From Clostridium magnum DSM 2767 (lineage in GTDB: Bacteria > Bacillota > Clostridia > Clostridiales > Clostridiaceae), in assembly GCF_001623875.1 (NCBI RefSeq), contig NZ_LWAE01000003.1, positions 372,001 through 436,000 on the forward strand: a stretch of 64,000 bases of DNA, read 5' to 3'. Below, one piece after another: positions 27,289 to 35,451 of the stretch (position 1 is its first letter; each line of letters starts with the position of its first letter). The position numbers and the translations under genes are program-made. The notes under the pieces were generated by a model. It was given only the letters and a program-made list of their open reading frames with translations. It had not been told where the DNA came from and searched no databases.

Positions 27289-28059
27289 TTGACTACTAAT
27301 AAAAAAATTAATTTTAACATAGGTGAATTTACCTGGTTTATACTGCTTCTTGCAATTTCATTCTATTTCTATAAATTAGTTTCTTCAGGAAATGTAACTA
27401 TGTTTATATCTCCTAGTATGAGTAAATATGTTCTGTTCGCTTCTATAGCTCTCTTAATTCTTGGAATTTTTCAATTACCTAAAATAATAAATACCCCAAA
27501 CGGTAAGGCAAAGTTTGGTTACTTAATATTTGCCATTCCAATAATCATTGGCATTTTGGTTGATCCAGTTGGATTAAATCAACAAATAGCAGACGCAAAA
27601 GGCGTTAATGTAGTACAAAATACTTCTCAAACAAATGCGAAAGCAATTAAAGAAAACTCTACTATTACTAAAAATAATGAAATTATTTTAAATGAAAAAA
27701 ACTTTTTTACTTATGTTAATGGAATCAATGATGATCCAAACAAATTTAAAGATTATAGGATAACGTTAACAGGTTTTGTTTATAAAGATGATAGTATAAA
27801 ACATAATCAATTTGTTATTGCCAGAATGCTTATGGTATATTGTGCAGCAGATACACAAATAATTGGATTTTTATGTAATTACGACGGGCAAAACCTAGAT
27901 AAAGATACTTGGGTACAAATAACAGGAGTACTTGATACTACAAACTATACTGATAGTAGTTCAAAAGAAAATTTTTTAATTCCATTAATAAAAGTACAAA
28001 GTATTAAAAAGGTAAATCCTCCTGCTTCTAAATATGTTTATATTAATAATACTGATTAA
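27289..28059 (+). CDS. TIGR03943-family membrane protein, second copy
   Basis: 256 residues from a TTG start with GGAGG seven bases upstream. N-terminal helices, then RITLTGFVYKDDSIK and MLMVYCAADTQIIGF. Paralogue of the protein at 24066-24833, in opposite orientation. The CC pair of the first copy is YC here. With a truncated permease upstream, its present function is uncertain. Confidence 0.72.
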   Translation: MTTNKKINFNIGEFTWFILLLAISFYFYKLVSSGNVTMFISPSMSKYVLFASIALLILGIFQLPKIINTPNGKAKFGYLIFAIPIIIGILVDPVGLNQQIADAKGVNVVQNTSQTNAKAIKENSTITKNNEIILNEKNFFTYVNGINDDPNKFKDYRITLTGFVYKDDSIKHNQFVIARMLMVYCAADTQIIGFLCNYDGQNLDKDTWVQITGVLDTTNYTDSSSKENFLIPLIKVQSIKKVNPPASKYVYINNTD

Positions 28060-28066
28060 TATAAAA

Positions 28067-28122
28067 TATCCATAGCCAACTGTAATCCACTATTTAATAG
28101 ACCTACAAGTTGGTTATGGATA
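28067..28122. terminator. Bidirectional terminator
   Basis: ATCCATAGCCAACTG and CAAGTTGGTTATGGAT form a long stem between the convergent TIGR03943 and Mrp genes. T-rich sequence follows on the minus strand. Confidence 0.6.
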
Positions 28123-28144
28123 TGTGTAATTACAATTTAGTTCT

Positions 28145-28969
28145 CTATAGTCTTTCCAAAATATTTTTTACAATCGGATTAAATAATTCATCTATACTTT
28201 CACCTGAATTTTCATAACCCTGGCTTGCTATATTACATATTGTGCTTACCATTGGTAATTCGCCAAGAAGTTGCAAATCACTTTCTCTTAAGAATTGACC
28301 TACATTTTCTCCATTAAATAATCTTATCTTTTTATCACAATCTGGACAAACTATGTAACTCATATTTTCTACAACACCTAAAACTCTTATATCCATTTTT
28401 TTTGCCATATTTATAGCCTTTGAAACAATCATTGAAACTAAATCCTGTGGTATGGATACCATAACAATCCCATTGATAGGAATGGACTGCATTACAGTTA
28501 AAGCTACATCTCCTGTTCCTGGAGGCATATCGATTACTAGGTAATCCAAATTCCCCCATAATACATCAGTCCAAAATTGTTTAACAATTCCAGAGATAGC
28601 CGGGCCTCTCCATATTACAGGTTGATTCTCATCTTCAATTAATAAATTCAATGATATAACTCTTATTTGATCTTCTGTCTCTATTGGAATTATACACTGT
28701 TCGGTAGCTCCTGCTTTTTTATCTTTTATTCCAAGCAATCTTGGTACACTAGGTCCTGTTATATCAGCATCTAAGACCCCTACCTTATACCCTAGCTTTC
28801 TCAATTGTTTTGCAAGCATAACTGATACTGTGGATTTTCCAACTCCACCTTTACCACTCATAACCCCTATAACATTTTTAATGTTATTCATTGGATTATT
28901 TTCTATCATGCATTTTTCTTTATCTTTACCGCATGAATCATTTGATGGACATGAATTGCAACTTGACAT
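28145..28969 (-). CDS. Mrp/NBP35-family Fe-S carrier ATPase, second copy
   Basis: About 274 residues from the ATG at 28969 (AAAGGAG eight bases upstream). Nearly identical to the protein at 20778-21614 in the N-terminal CNSCPSNDSC region, Walker A GKGGVGKST, MPPGTGDVAL and CPDCDKKIRLF. Differences concentrate around residues 80-105 and at the C-terminus. It stands alone with its own TTGGCATTTGACA promoter. The recent duplication includes the promoter. Confidence 0.9.
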   Translation of the reverse strand: MSSCNSCPSNDSCGKDKEKCMIENNPMNNIKNVIGVMSGKGGVGKSTVSVMLAKQLRKLGYKVGVLDADITGPSVPRLLGIKDKKAGATEQCIIPIETEDQIRVISLNLLIEDENQPVIWRGPAISGIVKQFWTDVLWGNLDYLVIDMPPGTGDVALTVMQSIPINGIVMVSIPQDLVSMIVSKAINMAKKMDIRVLGVVENMSYIVCPDCDKKIRLFNGENVGQFLRESDLQLLGELPMVSTICNIASQGYENSGESIDELFNPIVKNILERL

Positions 28970-29009
28970 AATTTTCACTCCTTTATAATAATTGTCACTA
29001 ACTAATTAC

Positions 29010-29045
29010 ATATTACACCAACTTAAAGTTATGGTCAAATGCCAA
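29010..29045 (-). promoter_or_regulatory. TTGGCATTTGACC-type promoter for the second Mrp gene
   Basis: Minus strand TTGACC, 17-nt spacer, TAATAT, with the -35 within TTGGCATTTGACC. The second operator half after the -10 is eroded compared with the copy near 21650. Confidence 0.68.
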
Positions 29046-29068
29046 TAATGAATATATAATTTGATCTA

Positions 29069-29881
29069 TTACTGATATTTTTTCCAGTAAAGCCATGCCA
29101 CTTTAGAGGTTGTTTTTTCCTGTACTATACCTCCTACGGCTTCCCTTTCTAAGTAATTCTTAATAACAACCTTATCTTCTTCTGTTAAACTTTTTTTACC
29201 TCCAAAATAAATCAAAAACTCTTCATAAAATTTATCTACTGATTTGGATCTTATCCAATTAGAATCCTTGTAGTTTATCTTTGGATAGTACCCCATATCC
29301 CATAGGAGATTAAAAATACGATATACTTTGTTTCTACGAAGATTTCTATTATCATAGCCTAGAATCACTTTAGAAATTTCATCCTTTATACTATCCTTTC
29401 TTTCTGCAAAACCGCTTAAAAAAAATAGATTTCTACCACAGTTAATCATTTTCATAAGATCTTCGTGACTATCTATTGCGGGAGTCATAGAGGCAAAAAC
29501 CAAATCAAAGTTTTCCTTCCACTTAAACTCTTCCAAATTTAGTTCTGACCAAATTTTTTTTACAAAAGTTATATTCCTCCTATTCTTCTCCTTTGAATTT
29601 TTCTCAGCATAATCTAACATATTTTCAGAGATATCTGTACCAGTAACATGTTCAGATATCTCTGAAAACTGTATTGAATAAAATCCTGTGCCGCAACCTA
29701 TATCTAATACATTTTTAAGTTTCCTATCTTGCCCTAGCTCAATAAAATCTAATATATCGGAAAAATCACTTTTTTCTTTCTTCTGTATATCTTTTTTATT
29801 GTACTCTTCAGCTCTCTCATCCCAAAACCTTTCTTCTAAGGCGTAATTTTTTTTTGAATTACTGCAATATTCCACATCCAT
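29069..29881 (-). CDS. Class I SAM-dependent methyltransferase
   Basis: 270 residues. Motif I LDIGCGTGFYSIQF near 58, TGTDISENMLDYAEKN, and a C-terminal region with KVAWLYWKKY. The N-terminus FWDERAEEYNKKDIQKKEKSDFSDILDF resembles clostridial methyltransferases found with FmdE and metal-transport genes. Three bases after the FmdE gene, so co-transcribed with it. Substrate unknown. Confidence 0.78.
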   Translation of the reverse strand: MDVEYCSNSKKNYALEERFWDERAEEYNKKDIQKKEKSDFSDILDFIELGQDRKLKNVLDIGCGTGFYSIQFSEISEHVTGTDISENMLDYAEKNSKEKNRRNITFVKKIWSELNLEEFKWKENFDLVFASMTPAIDSHEDLMKMINCGRNLFFLSGFAERKDSIKDEISKVILGYDNRNLRRNKVYRIFNLLWDMGYYPKINYKDSNWIRSKSVDKFYEEFLIYFGGKKSLTEEDKVVIKNYLEREAVGGIVQEKTTSKVAWLYWKKYQ

Positions 29882-29883
29882 AA

Positions 29884-30408
29884 TTAGATACCTCTAGAAT
29901 GTTCCTTAAAACAATCTCCACATACCTTTTTACTATCCATTATTCTAATCTTATTTTCAGCAGTGCTTTCTCCACAGACTTCACAGACTATTTTTTTAAA
30001 TAGTCTAGCTTTTTCAGGAACATTGAAATTTGGTTTTTTAAAGTCAAATAACTCATCACAGGATGCATTAAGAATATATTCCTTAAACTTTTCTCTATCA
30101 CCAGTCCTGTTCAGTGACTTTAAAACCACCCTTAAAGCTTCACCATTTTTTCTATTAAAAAATGAAAAAGCCATCTTTCCAGCATCTTTACATATCAAAT
30201 TGCCTTTTCCCGTAGAACAGCCCGTTATAACCTGTATTGCATCAACACAACAGGCATCATTTTCAGTTACACAAACAATTTCTTCATCCTTTGAAAAGGA
30301 TAATTCCATTTTTTCTTTAGCAGCCTCGCTAGCTTTATAGCCTATTGCTAATCCTGGACATTCATGTCTGTGAAACTCTACACACTTTTCCCATAATTCT
30401 TTATTCAT
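29884..30408 (-). CDS. FmdE-family protein with C-terminal zinc ribbon
   Basis: 174 residues. FmdE core with FHRHECPGLAIGYKASEAA and the Cys/His motif ENDACCVDAIQVITGCSTGKGN, then a C-terminal CEVCGES...CGDCF zinc ribbon. FmdE-like proteins are associated with molybdenum/tungsten enzymes such as formylmethanofuran dehydrogenase, and their role outside methanogens is unclear. Fits the Mo/W theme of the window. Follows arsM on the same strand. Confidence 0.82.
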   Translation of the reverse strand: MNKELWEKCVEFHRHECPGLAIGYKASEAAKEKMELSFSKDEEIVCVTENDACCVDAIQVITGCSTGKGNLICKDAGKMAFSFFNRKNGEALRVVLKSLNRTGDREKFKEYILNASCDELFDFKKPNFNVPEKARLFKKIVCEVCGESTAENKIRIMDSKKVCGDCFKEHSRGI

Positions 30409-30489
30409 GATATTTCCCCCCAGTTAAAATTTTTCACCCAACATTATTGCAACAACTTAAGAATATTTTGTCATTGAAGACTGCCGTCT

Positions 30490-31284
30490 TTATTCTTTTC
30501 TTCCTTTTATAGAGGCTGACATAATATATTCTCCAACTTTTAAGTTATGTCCCCACTTTTCAGCATACTCCTTTGAAACTTCATGGGTTTCAATGCTTAT
30601 TTTACTAAAACCTGCTTTTTCTAAATAGTCTCTTAGTTCTTCAACTGAAGATGCTCCAGTTACTCATCCACAATAGAGCTTTTCATCCTGCTTCATCTCC
30701 TCCGTTAACGCTTTCATAAGAACTATATCAGAGATAGCAATCCTACCACCTTTTTTTAACACTCTGTATATTTCATTATATACCCTTTGTTTATTAGGGG
30801 ATAAATTAATAACACAATTAGATATAACTACATTTGCAGTACTATCTGCCACTGGGAGATTTTCTATTTCACCTAGTCTAAACTCAACATTATTATACCT
30901 ATTTTTTCCAGCTAGTACTCTTGACTTGCTAATCATTTCTGGAGTCATATCAACTCCAATAACATATCCCCTATCTCCAACTTTTTTTGAGGCTAAAAAA
31001 CAGTCAAAACCTCCACCACTTCCAAGATCTATAACCGTTTCTCCTTCTTCAATAGCTGCTATCAATTGGGGATTTCCACAACCAAGTCCCATATTAGCCT
31101 CTTTTGGTACCGTTGATAGTTCCTCATCTGAGTATCCTATTTTTCTTGATATCTCTTCAGCAGAATTTTTTAATATACCTTCTGTGCCACAACAGCTATT
31201 GTTTTTTCCAACTGCGATTTTTTTGTAGCTGTCACGAACAACATTTCGAATGTCTATTTTCCTTAGATCTCTCAAATTTTTCAC
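30490..31284 (-). CDS. arsM: Arsenite methyltransferase (ArsM-like) with in-frame TGA, candidate selenoprotein
   Basis: 264 codons. N-terminal KNNSCCGTEG, SAM motif IDLGSGGGFDCFLA near 89 and the SNCVINL motif that carries one catalytic Cys of ArsM. TGA at 30664-30666 (codon 207) lies in LYCG-stop-VTGASSVEEL, precisely where ArsM proteins have the other As(III)-binding Cys (C in the YxxC.xGA motif). The frame continues to a TAA at 30490-30492 with conserved C-terminal sequence (GFSKISIETHEVSKEYAEKW). Either Sec is inserted or this is a nonsense mutation. A short hairpin (AACTG..CAGTT) follows the TGA. The GTG at 31284 abuts AAGGGG, and a TTG nine bases later is an alternative start. Confidence 0.72.
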
Positions 31285-31287
31285 CCC

Positions 31288-31548
31288 TTAATCTATTTCT
31301 TCAATCATCGAAATGATATCCAAAACCTTATTATTAGCAATACTGTAATACATCCACATTCCTTCTTTTCTTGAGTTTAGTATACCAGCTTCTTTTAGTA
31401 TCCTAAGATGCTGAGATAGATTAGATTGACTAAAGTCAACATCTTCATTTAATTTACATACGCAAAGTTCTCCTTTAGCTAGCTTCTTAATTATCTTCAG
31501 TCTTAAAGGATGAGCTAACGCTTTAAATATTTTAGCTTGTTTTTCCAT
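31288..31548 (-). CDS. arsR: ArsR-family arsenic-type repressor
   Basis: 86 residues from the ATG at 31548, which has AGGAGG at the correct distance. Winged helix with the ELCVCKL Cys pair in the recognition-helix region, as in ArsR sensors of As(III)/Sb(III). Immediately upstream of arsM, so arsenite probably induces the arsR-arsM-fmdE-methyltransferase string. Confidence 0.88.
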   Translation of the reverse strand: MEKQAKIFKALAHPLRLKIIKKLAKGELCVCKLNEDVDFSQSNLSQHLRILKEAGILNSRKEGMWMYYSIANNKVLDIISMIEEID

Positions 31549-31689
31549 AAAGCCTCCTGATTGCAAAAATTACAATATAAGCAAATAGTAATATACTTAT
31601 TTATTTCTGTCAACTTAATTGGTATTATACTCTATAGTTGCTGTTTCTAAACAAAACCTATTAAATGTATAAACCTTACACAAATAAAA

Positions 31690-31736
31690 AAACTGTAATA
31701 GATTTAAGCATTGCAACTCAAAATCTATCACAGTTT
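31690..31736 (-). terminator. Terminator of the 31780-32274 gene
   Basis: AAACTGTGATAGATTT and AAATCTATTACAGTTT form the stem on the minus strand, followed by seven T. Confidence 0.8.
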
Positions 31737-31740
31737 ATCT

Positions 31741-31787
31741 ATCCGATGACTACCCGATCTGATTCAAGTTTCCACTTCATTACATTT
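31741..31787 (+). repeat. Dispersed intergenic repeat, deletion derivative (copy C)
   Basis: ATCCGATGACTACCCG, the left end of copies A and B, is joined directly to ATCTGATTCAAG..CACTTCAT, their right end. The central about 85 bp is missing. It overlaps the end of the DUF6803-like gene. Confidence 0.6.
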
Positions 31788-32274
31788 TCATGTGATCCAT
31801 ATCTGACATATCATTTATTATTGAAGGGTCAACCATACCGAATATCATAGCGATATGTGCTACAATTAAAAAAATACTGATAAGAATAAAGTGAATCTTC
31901 ATTTTCTCATCATCAGACTTATTCTTGAATATAATGCCAAGTTCCATTAGTGCAATTGGAAGTAATGCAATAACTCCACTTAAATAGAAGCCAACTGCCA
32001 CCTGATCTACCCATGTATGCCATCCACCACTTTGAGTCAATGGAATAACAGCATTATTGAATAGATATACAAAAATTCCTGTAAAATAAAAACCAGCAAA
32101 TATACCAACAATCTTATTTAGAGTTCTTAACCCACCAGACTTAATTTTATTAAAGATAATAAAAAATTCTGTAATAGTAAGAAATTCCGCGCACACTACA
32201 GGAATTACCATAAATATAATTAGATTCCAAGGCTGATTTTCAGCTAATAATGACATATAATGTGTCATGTTCAT
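31780..32274 (-). CDS. DUF6803-like four-helix membrane protein with Met/His-rich tail
   Basis: 164 residues with about four hydrophobic helices (LIIFMVIPVVCAEFLTITEF, IVGIFAGFYFTGIFVYL, and two more). The C-terminus DMSDMDHMKM is Met/Asp/His-rich, suggestive of copper binding. I know the family only as uncharacterised. A copper-regulon type promoter (32307-32340) drives it, and the divergent gene encodes a copper-handling fusion. May be a membrane partner in copper delivery. Confidence 0.7.
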   Translation of the reverse strand: MNMTHYMSLLAENQPWNLIIFMVIPVVCAEFLTITEFFIIFNKIKSGGLRTLNKIVGIFAGFYFTGIFVYLFNNAVIPLTQSGGWHTWVDQVAVGFYLSGVIALLPIALMELGIIFKNKSDDEKMKIHFILISIFLIVAHIAMIFGMVDPSIINDMSDMDHMKM

Positions 32275-32306
32275 ATTAATCTCCTCCCAAAAAATTATTT
32301 TCCCTT

Positions 32307-32340
32307 ATTATACCAACTAGTTATGAAGATTTTATGTAGA
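32307..32340 (-). promoter_or_regulatory. Direct-repeat promoter (copper/quinone regulon), site 1
   Basis: Minus strand: TCTACATA, three bases, TCTTCATA, nine bases, TATAAT. No TTGACA-like -35; the repeat takes its place. Drives the gene at 31780-32274. Confidence 0.78.
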
Positions 32341-32389
32341 TACTATATAAATTTTAGGTAACATTATGAGTTTCCACTAAGAACCAGTT

Positions 32390-32490
32390 GGGATTTCATT
32401 TTCCACGTGGCTCTTAATTAAATGGTGGACCCCCCACTGGTAATGTATATCTTTGAGAAGATAGAATTGTTAAAGCGGGCAGTCATGGAA
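32390..32490 (-). repeat. Diverged copy of the dispersed repeat (copy D)
   Basis: On the minus strand, ATGACTGCCCGCTTTAA and the following ATCTTCTC.AAAG segment align with copies A and B. The remainder has a different hairpin (CCAGTGGGGGGTCCACC region). Non-coding. Confidence 0.4.
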
Positions 32491-32513
32491 TATTTTAATA
32501 TTTTTTCTCCACA

Positions 32514-32547
32514 TCTTCATAAATTCTACATAACTATTATGTATATT
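32514..32547 (+). promoter_or_regulatory. Direct-repeat promoter, site 2
   Basis: TCTTCATA, three bases, TCTACATA, nine bases, TATATT. Upstream of the HMA-SafE-cupredoxin gene. Confidence 0.75.
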
Positions 32548-32656
32548 GTTATTATCAAATATTCTTATTCGATAGCTACGGCCTTAGATATACCTTAAAA
32601 GTGGTCATATCTTTAGAATTATTAAATTGAAGGATAATATATAATGGGGTGAATAT

Positions 32657-34471
32657 ATGAGTATAAAAAATATAAGACTAAAAGTATACAATATGACTTG
32701 TACATCTTGTGAGAAAACCATAGAAAGAACATTAAAAAAGTTAGTTGGTGTTTTTAATGTGAAAGCTAACTATAGTGGTCAATTTGTAGAAATAGAATAT
32801 GATTCTGATCTTTGCAGTTTGGCAGAGATAAAAAGTGTTATAAATAATGCTGGATATAGCACTCAGAACTCCTCTAATTTTGGACTTGCCGGCATATTAA
32901 TGATAGCAGTTGCAATTATCCTTATAGGTAATTCAACTGGTGGATTTGATATGAACAATATGCTTAAAGGAGCAACTTACTTTGTGCTCTTTGTAGTTGG
33001 AGTTCTTACTTCTATACATTGCGTAGGAATGTGCGGTGGGATAATGCTCTCCCAAAGTTTGTCAAATGAAAATACTAATAAATTTGCAGCAATAAAACCT
33101 GCACTTCTTTATAATGTAGGAAGAGTAATATCATATACAGTTCTAGGTGCTATTGTTGGGGCTTTAGGGTCTGTACTATCACTATCTATAAAAACTCAAG
33201 CTGCTCTTCAAATATTTGCTGGTTTATTTATGATTATTATGGGCTTTAATATGGCTGGTTTTTCTCTATTTAGAAAGCTGCAAATTAAACTCCCTTGGTC
33301 CTTTTGCTCTATAAAGAATAAACCTAAAACTCCATTTATGGTTGGAATTTTAAATGGTTTAATGCCTTGTGGACCTCTTCAAACTATGCAGCTATATGCT
33401 CTTGGTACAGGCAGCGCTGCTAAAGGTGCTCTTTCTATGTTTATATTTGCACTAGGAACAGTACCTTTAATGTTAACTTTTGGTGCAGTTTCAGGACTAC
33501 TCAGCAAAGGATATACTAAAAAAATTCTAAAGTTTAGTGGAGTTCTTGTAATTGTTCTAGGATTTATAATGGGTAATAGAGGTTTATCTTTAGCTGGTAT
33601 AAATTTTGTACCTCCAATGGCCTCACTGTTATCAGGTAACAGTCAATCTCTTGCTGCTTCTGGATCTAACAGTACAAAAGCTGTTTTAAAAGACGGAGTT
33701 CAAGTAATAAATATGACTGCAGATGGAAATGGATATAGTCCTAATGTACTATATGTAAAGAAAGGTATTCCTGTTAAGTGGATAATAGATGGAAAACAAA
33801 TAACCTCATGCAACAATGCAATTGTAGTACCTTCATTAAATATAAAGAAACAATTGGATAACGGTGAAAATGTAATAGAATTCACACCAGAAGATAAGGA
33901 CCTAAACTTCAGCTGCTGGATGGGTATGATAAGAGGTGTAATTCGAGTAGTAGATGACCTAGATTCTGTTGACACATCCAAGGTAGATCCATCAGCTCCT
34001 CCTGCGGGCGGTGGCGGTTGCTGCGGCGGTCCAGTGCCACCTAGCAGTAATTCATCAACTACTCCACAAACTCCAAGCATATATGGAAGCGATTTAAGCA
34101 CAGTATCAACTGAAACAATAGTTAACACTGCAATGGTAATTGGCAAAAATCAAAGTGCCACAATCAAGGGTATTGGTTATGAGTTCAAACCTCTTATAGT
34201 TGTAGTAAATAAAGATATTAAAACTAAACTAACCTTTGACCTAACTTCCTTTGATAACCCAGATGGAAAATTCGAATTAGTATCAGCCAAAACTGCTGAC
34301 ACCTTTAAATCTTTTGATGGGAAAAAAGGAGTTGTTGATTTAGATATTACCTTTAGCGAACTTGGCGGCTATGGAATCGTAAAGGATGGTAGAATTCTAG
34401 GCATTATAGAAGTTGTTGATGACATCAAAAATGCTGATTTAGAAAAGATTAGACAAACATATACTCAATAA
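32657..34471 (+). CDS. HMA-SafE/UreH-type membrane-cupredoxin fusion, copper handling
   Basis: 604 residues. Residues about 1-70 form a heavy-metal-associated domain with MTCTSC. About 105-315 are a six-helix TauE/SafE-UreH-type membrane domain (SIHCVGMCGGIMLSQS, GLMPCGPLQTMQLYALG). About 345-440 form a cupredoxin-like domain with C..C and a CWMGM motif, then a Gly/Cys/Pro linker containing GGGGCCGG, then a second cupredoxin-like domain lacking Cys. Related HMA-SafE proteins act in copper loading of cbb3-type oxidases. Probably moves Cu(I) across the membrane to an external carrier domain. Confidence 0.8.
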   Translation: MSIKNIRLKVYNMTCTSCEKTIERTLKKLVGVFNVKANYSGQFVEIEYDSDLCSLAEIKSVINNAGYSTQNSSNFGLAGILMIAVAIILIGNSTGGFDMNNMLKGATYFVLFVVGVLTSIHCVGMCGGIMLSQSLSNENTNKFAAIKPALLYNVGRVISYTVLGAIVGALGSVLSLSIKTQAALQIFAGLFMIIMGFNMAGFSLFRKLQIKLPWSFCSIKNKPKTPFMVGILNGLMPCGPLQTMQLYALGTGSAAKGALSMFIFALGTVPLMLTFGAVSGLLSKGYTKKILKFSGVLVIVLGFIMGNRGLSLAGINFVPPMASLLSGNSQSLAASGSNSTKAVLKDGVQVINMTADGNGYSPNVLYVKKGIPVKWIIDGKQITSCNNAIVVPSLNIKKQLDNGENVIEFTPEDKDLNFSCWMGMIRGVIRVVDDLDSVDTSKVDPSAPPAGGGGCCGGPVPPSSNSSTTPQTPSIYGSDLSTVSTETIVNTAMVIGKNQSATIKGIGYEFKPLIVVVNKDIKTKLTFDLTSFDNPDGKFELVSAKTADTFKSFDGKKGVVDLDITFSELGGYGIVKDGRILGIIEVVDDIKNADLEKIRQTYTQ

Positions 34472-34489
34472 TTATTATGAGCAAAAACC

Positions 34490-34526
34490 AGTACTTCTTT
34501 AAGAAACACTGGTCTTTGCTTTTTTT
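34490..34526. terminator. Bidirectional terminator
   Basis: AGCAAAAACCAGTACTTC and GAAACACTGGTCTTTGCT form the stem, followed by TTTTTTT on the plus strand. It overlaps the stop codon of the convergent VTT gene. Confidence 0.8.
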
Positions 34527-35053
34527 ATTAATAATATCATTATGAACACAATTAACCCTAATGCTATAGTGTAATTTTTTATTATATTTATTAAAGCATC
34601 TCCATATAGACTTATAATAATTCCTTGAGGAATGTACCTTATTACCCTACTAAGCACCGCTGAGGTAATGAATTTCTTAAAATTTATTTTGAATATTCCT
34701 GCCGAAAGTACATAAGCCTCATAGGGAATTGGAGTAAATGCAGATGTTAAAATTGTAAGAAATGCATTTTTATTATACATATCCTCAATCTTAGTTAAAG
34801 TCTTCTCAGAAACTAATTTACATAAGAGATGCCTGCCTGTACTTTTACCTACTATATACCCTAATAATGATCCAATTGCAGAAAAAGCTATTAAAATTAT
34901 TGAATAAAAGAATGCCTTTTTAGGATTTGACATAGCTACAGGAATAAATACCAGCTCCATAGGAACTGGCATAAAAATTGGTTCCACTAAAGCTGCTATT
35001 AAAATGCCTATAACCCCATAACTTATTATAAATTCTAGCATATGTGTTAACAT
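34499..35053 (-). CDS. VTT/SNARE-associated family membrane protein (YqaA/DedA-like)
   Basis: 184 residues with about five hydrophobic segments. GSLLGYIVGKSTGRHLL and AFTPIPYEAYVLSAGIFKINFKKF match the DedA/YqaA family, which is implicated in lipid scrambling and membrane homeostasis. Monocistronic and convergent with the copper fusion gene. Confidence 0.8.
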   Translation of the reverse strand: MLTHMLEFIISYGVIGILIAALVEPIFMPVPMELVFIPVAMSNPKKAFFYSIILIAFSAIGSLLGYIVGKSTGRHLLCKLVSEKTLTKIEDMYNKNAFLTILTSAFTPIPYEAYVLSAGIFKINFKKFITSAVLSRVIRYIPQGIIISLYGDALINIIKNYTIALGLIVFIMILLIKKAKTSVS

Positions 35054-35381
35054 CTTAATACTCCATCTTATTATAAATTTTCTAATTCTGTGATTTTATT
35101 TAGAACTACCTTGCTACTTCATAAATCCCATGCTCAATATTAATAATGTAATTTATTATATATCAAATTGAACCAATAACCAATACAAATCTTAATTTTA
35201 ATTAAGATTCAAGTGAACAAACCTCATATATTAAAATTGGAATAAGTTATAAAGAACCTAAGTAAGTTTCTTTTGTTTTGCTTTCAATATATATGTATTA
35301 TACTTACCATTTATCTAACAACTTGGCTAAATCTTATAATTATATATTTTATCCATGCTCACAAAAACTATTTTTTAAGAT
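35054..35381. other. AT-rich intergenic region
   Basis: No ORF with a ribosome binding site. A perfect short palindrome AATCTTAATTTTAATTAAGATT-like element (about 35190-35211) is the only structure I see. Confidence 0.4.
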
Positions 35382-35430
35382 TTTTAACTCTATATAGTGA
35401 TCTAAAACAGTACACTATATAGAGTTAAAA
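35382..35430 (-). terminator. Terminator of ablB
   Basis: 18-bp stem: TTTTAACTCTATATAGTG and CACTATATAGAGTTAAAA around a 13-base loop. Confidence 0.85.
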
Positions 35431-35451
35431 TTAAAAGATTATAACTTTACA

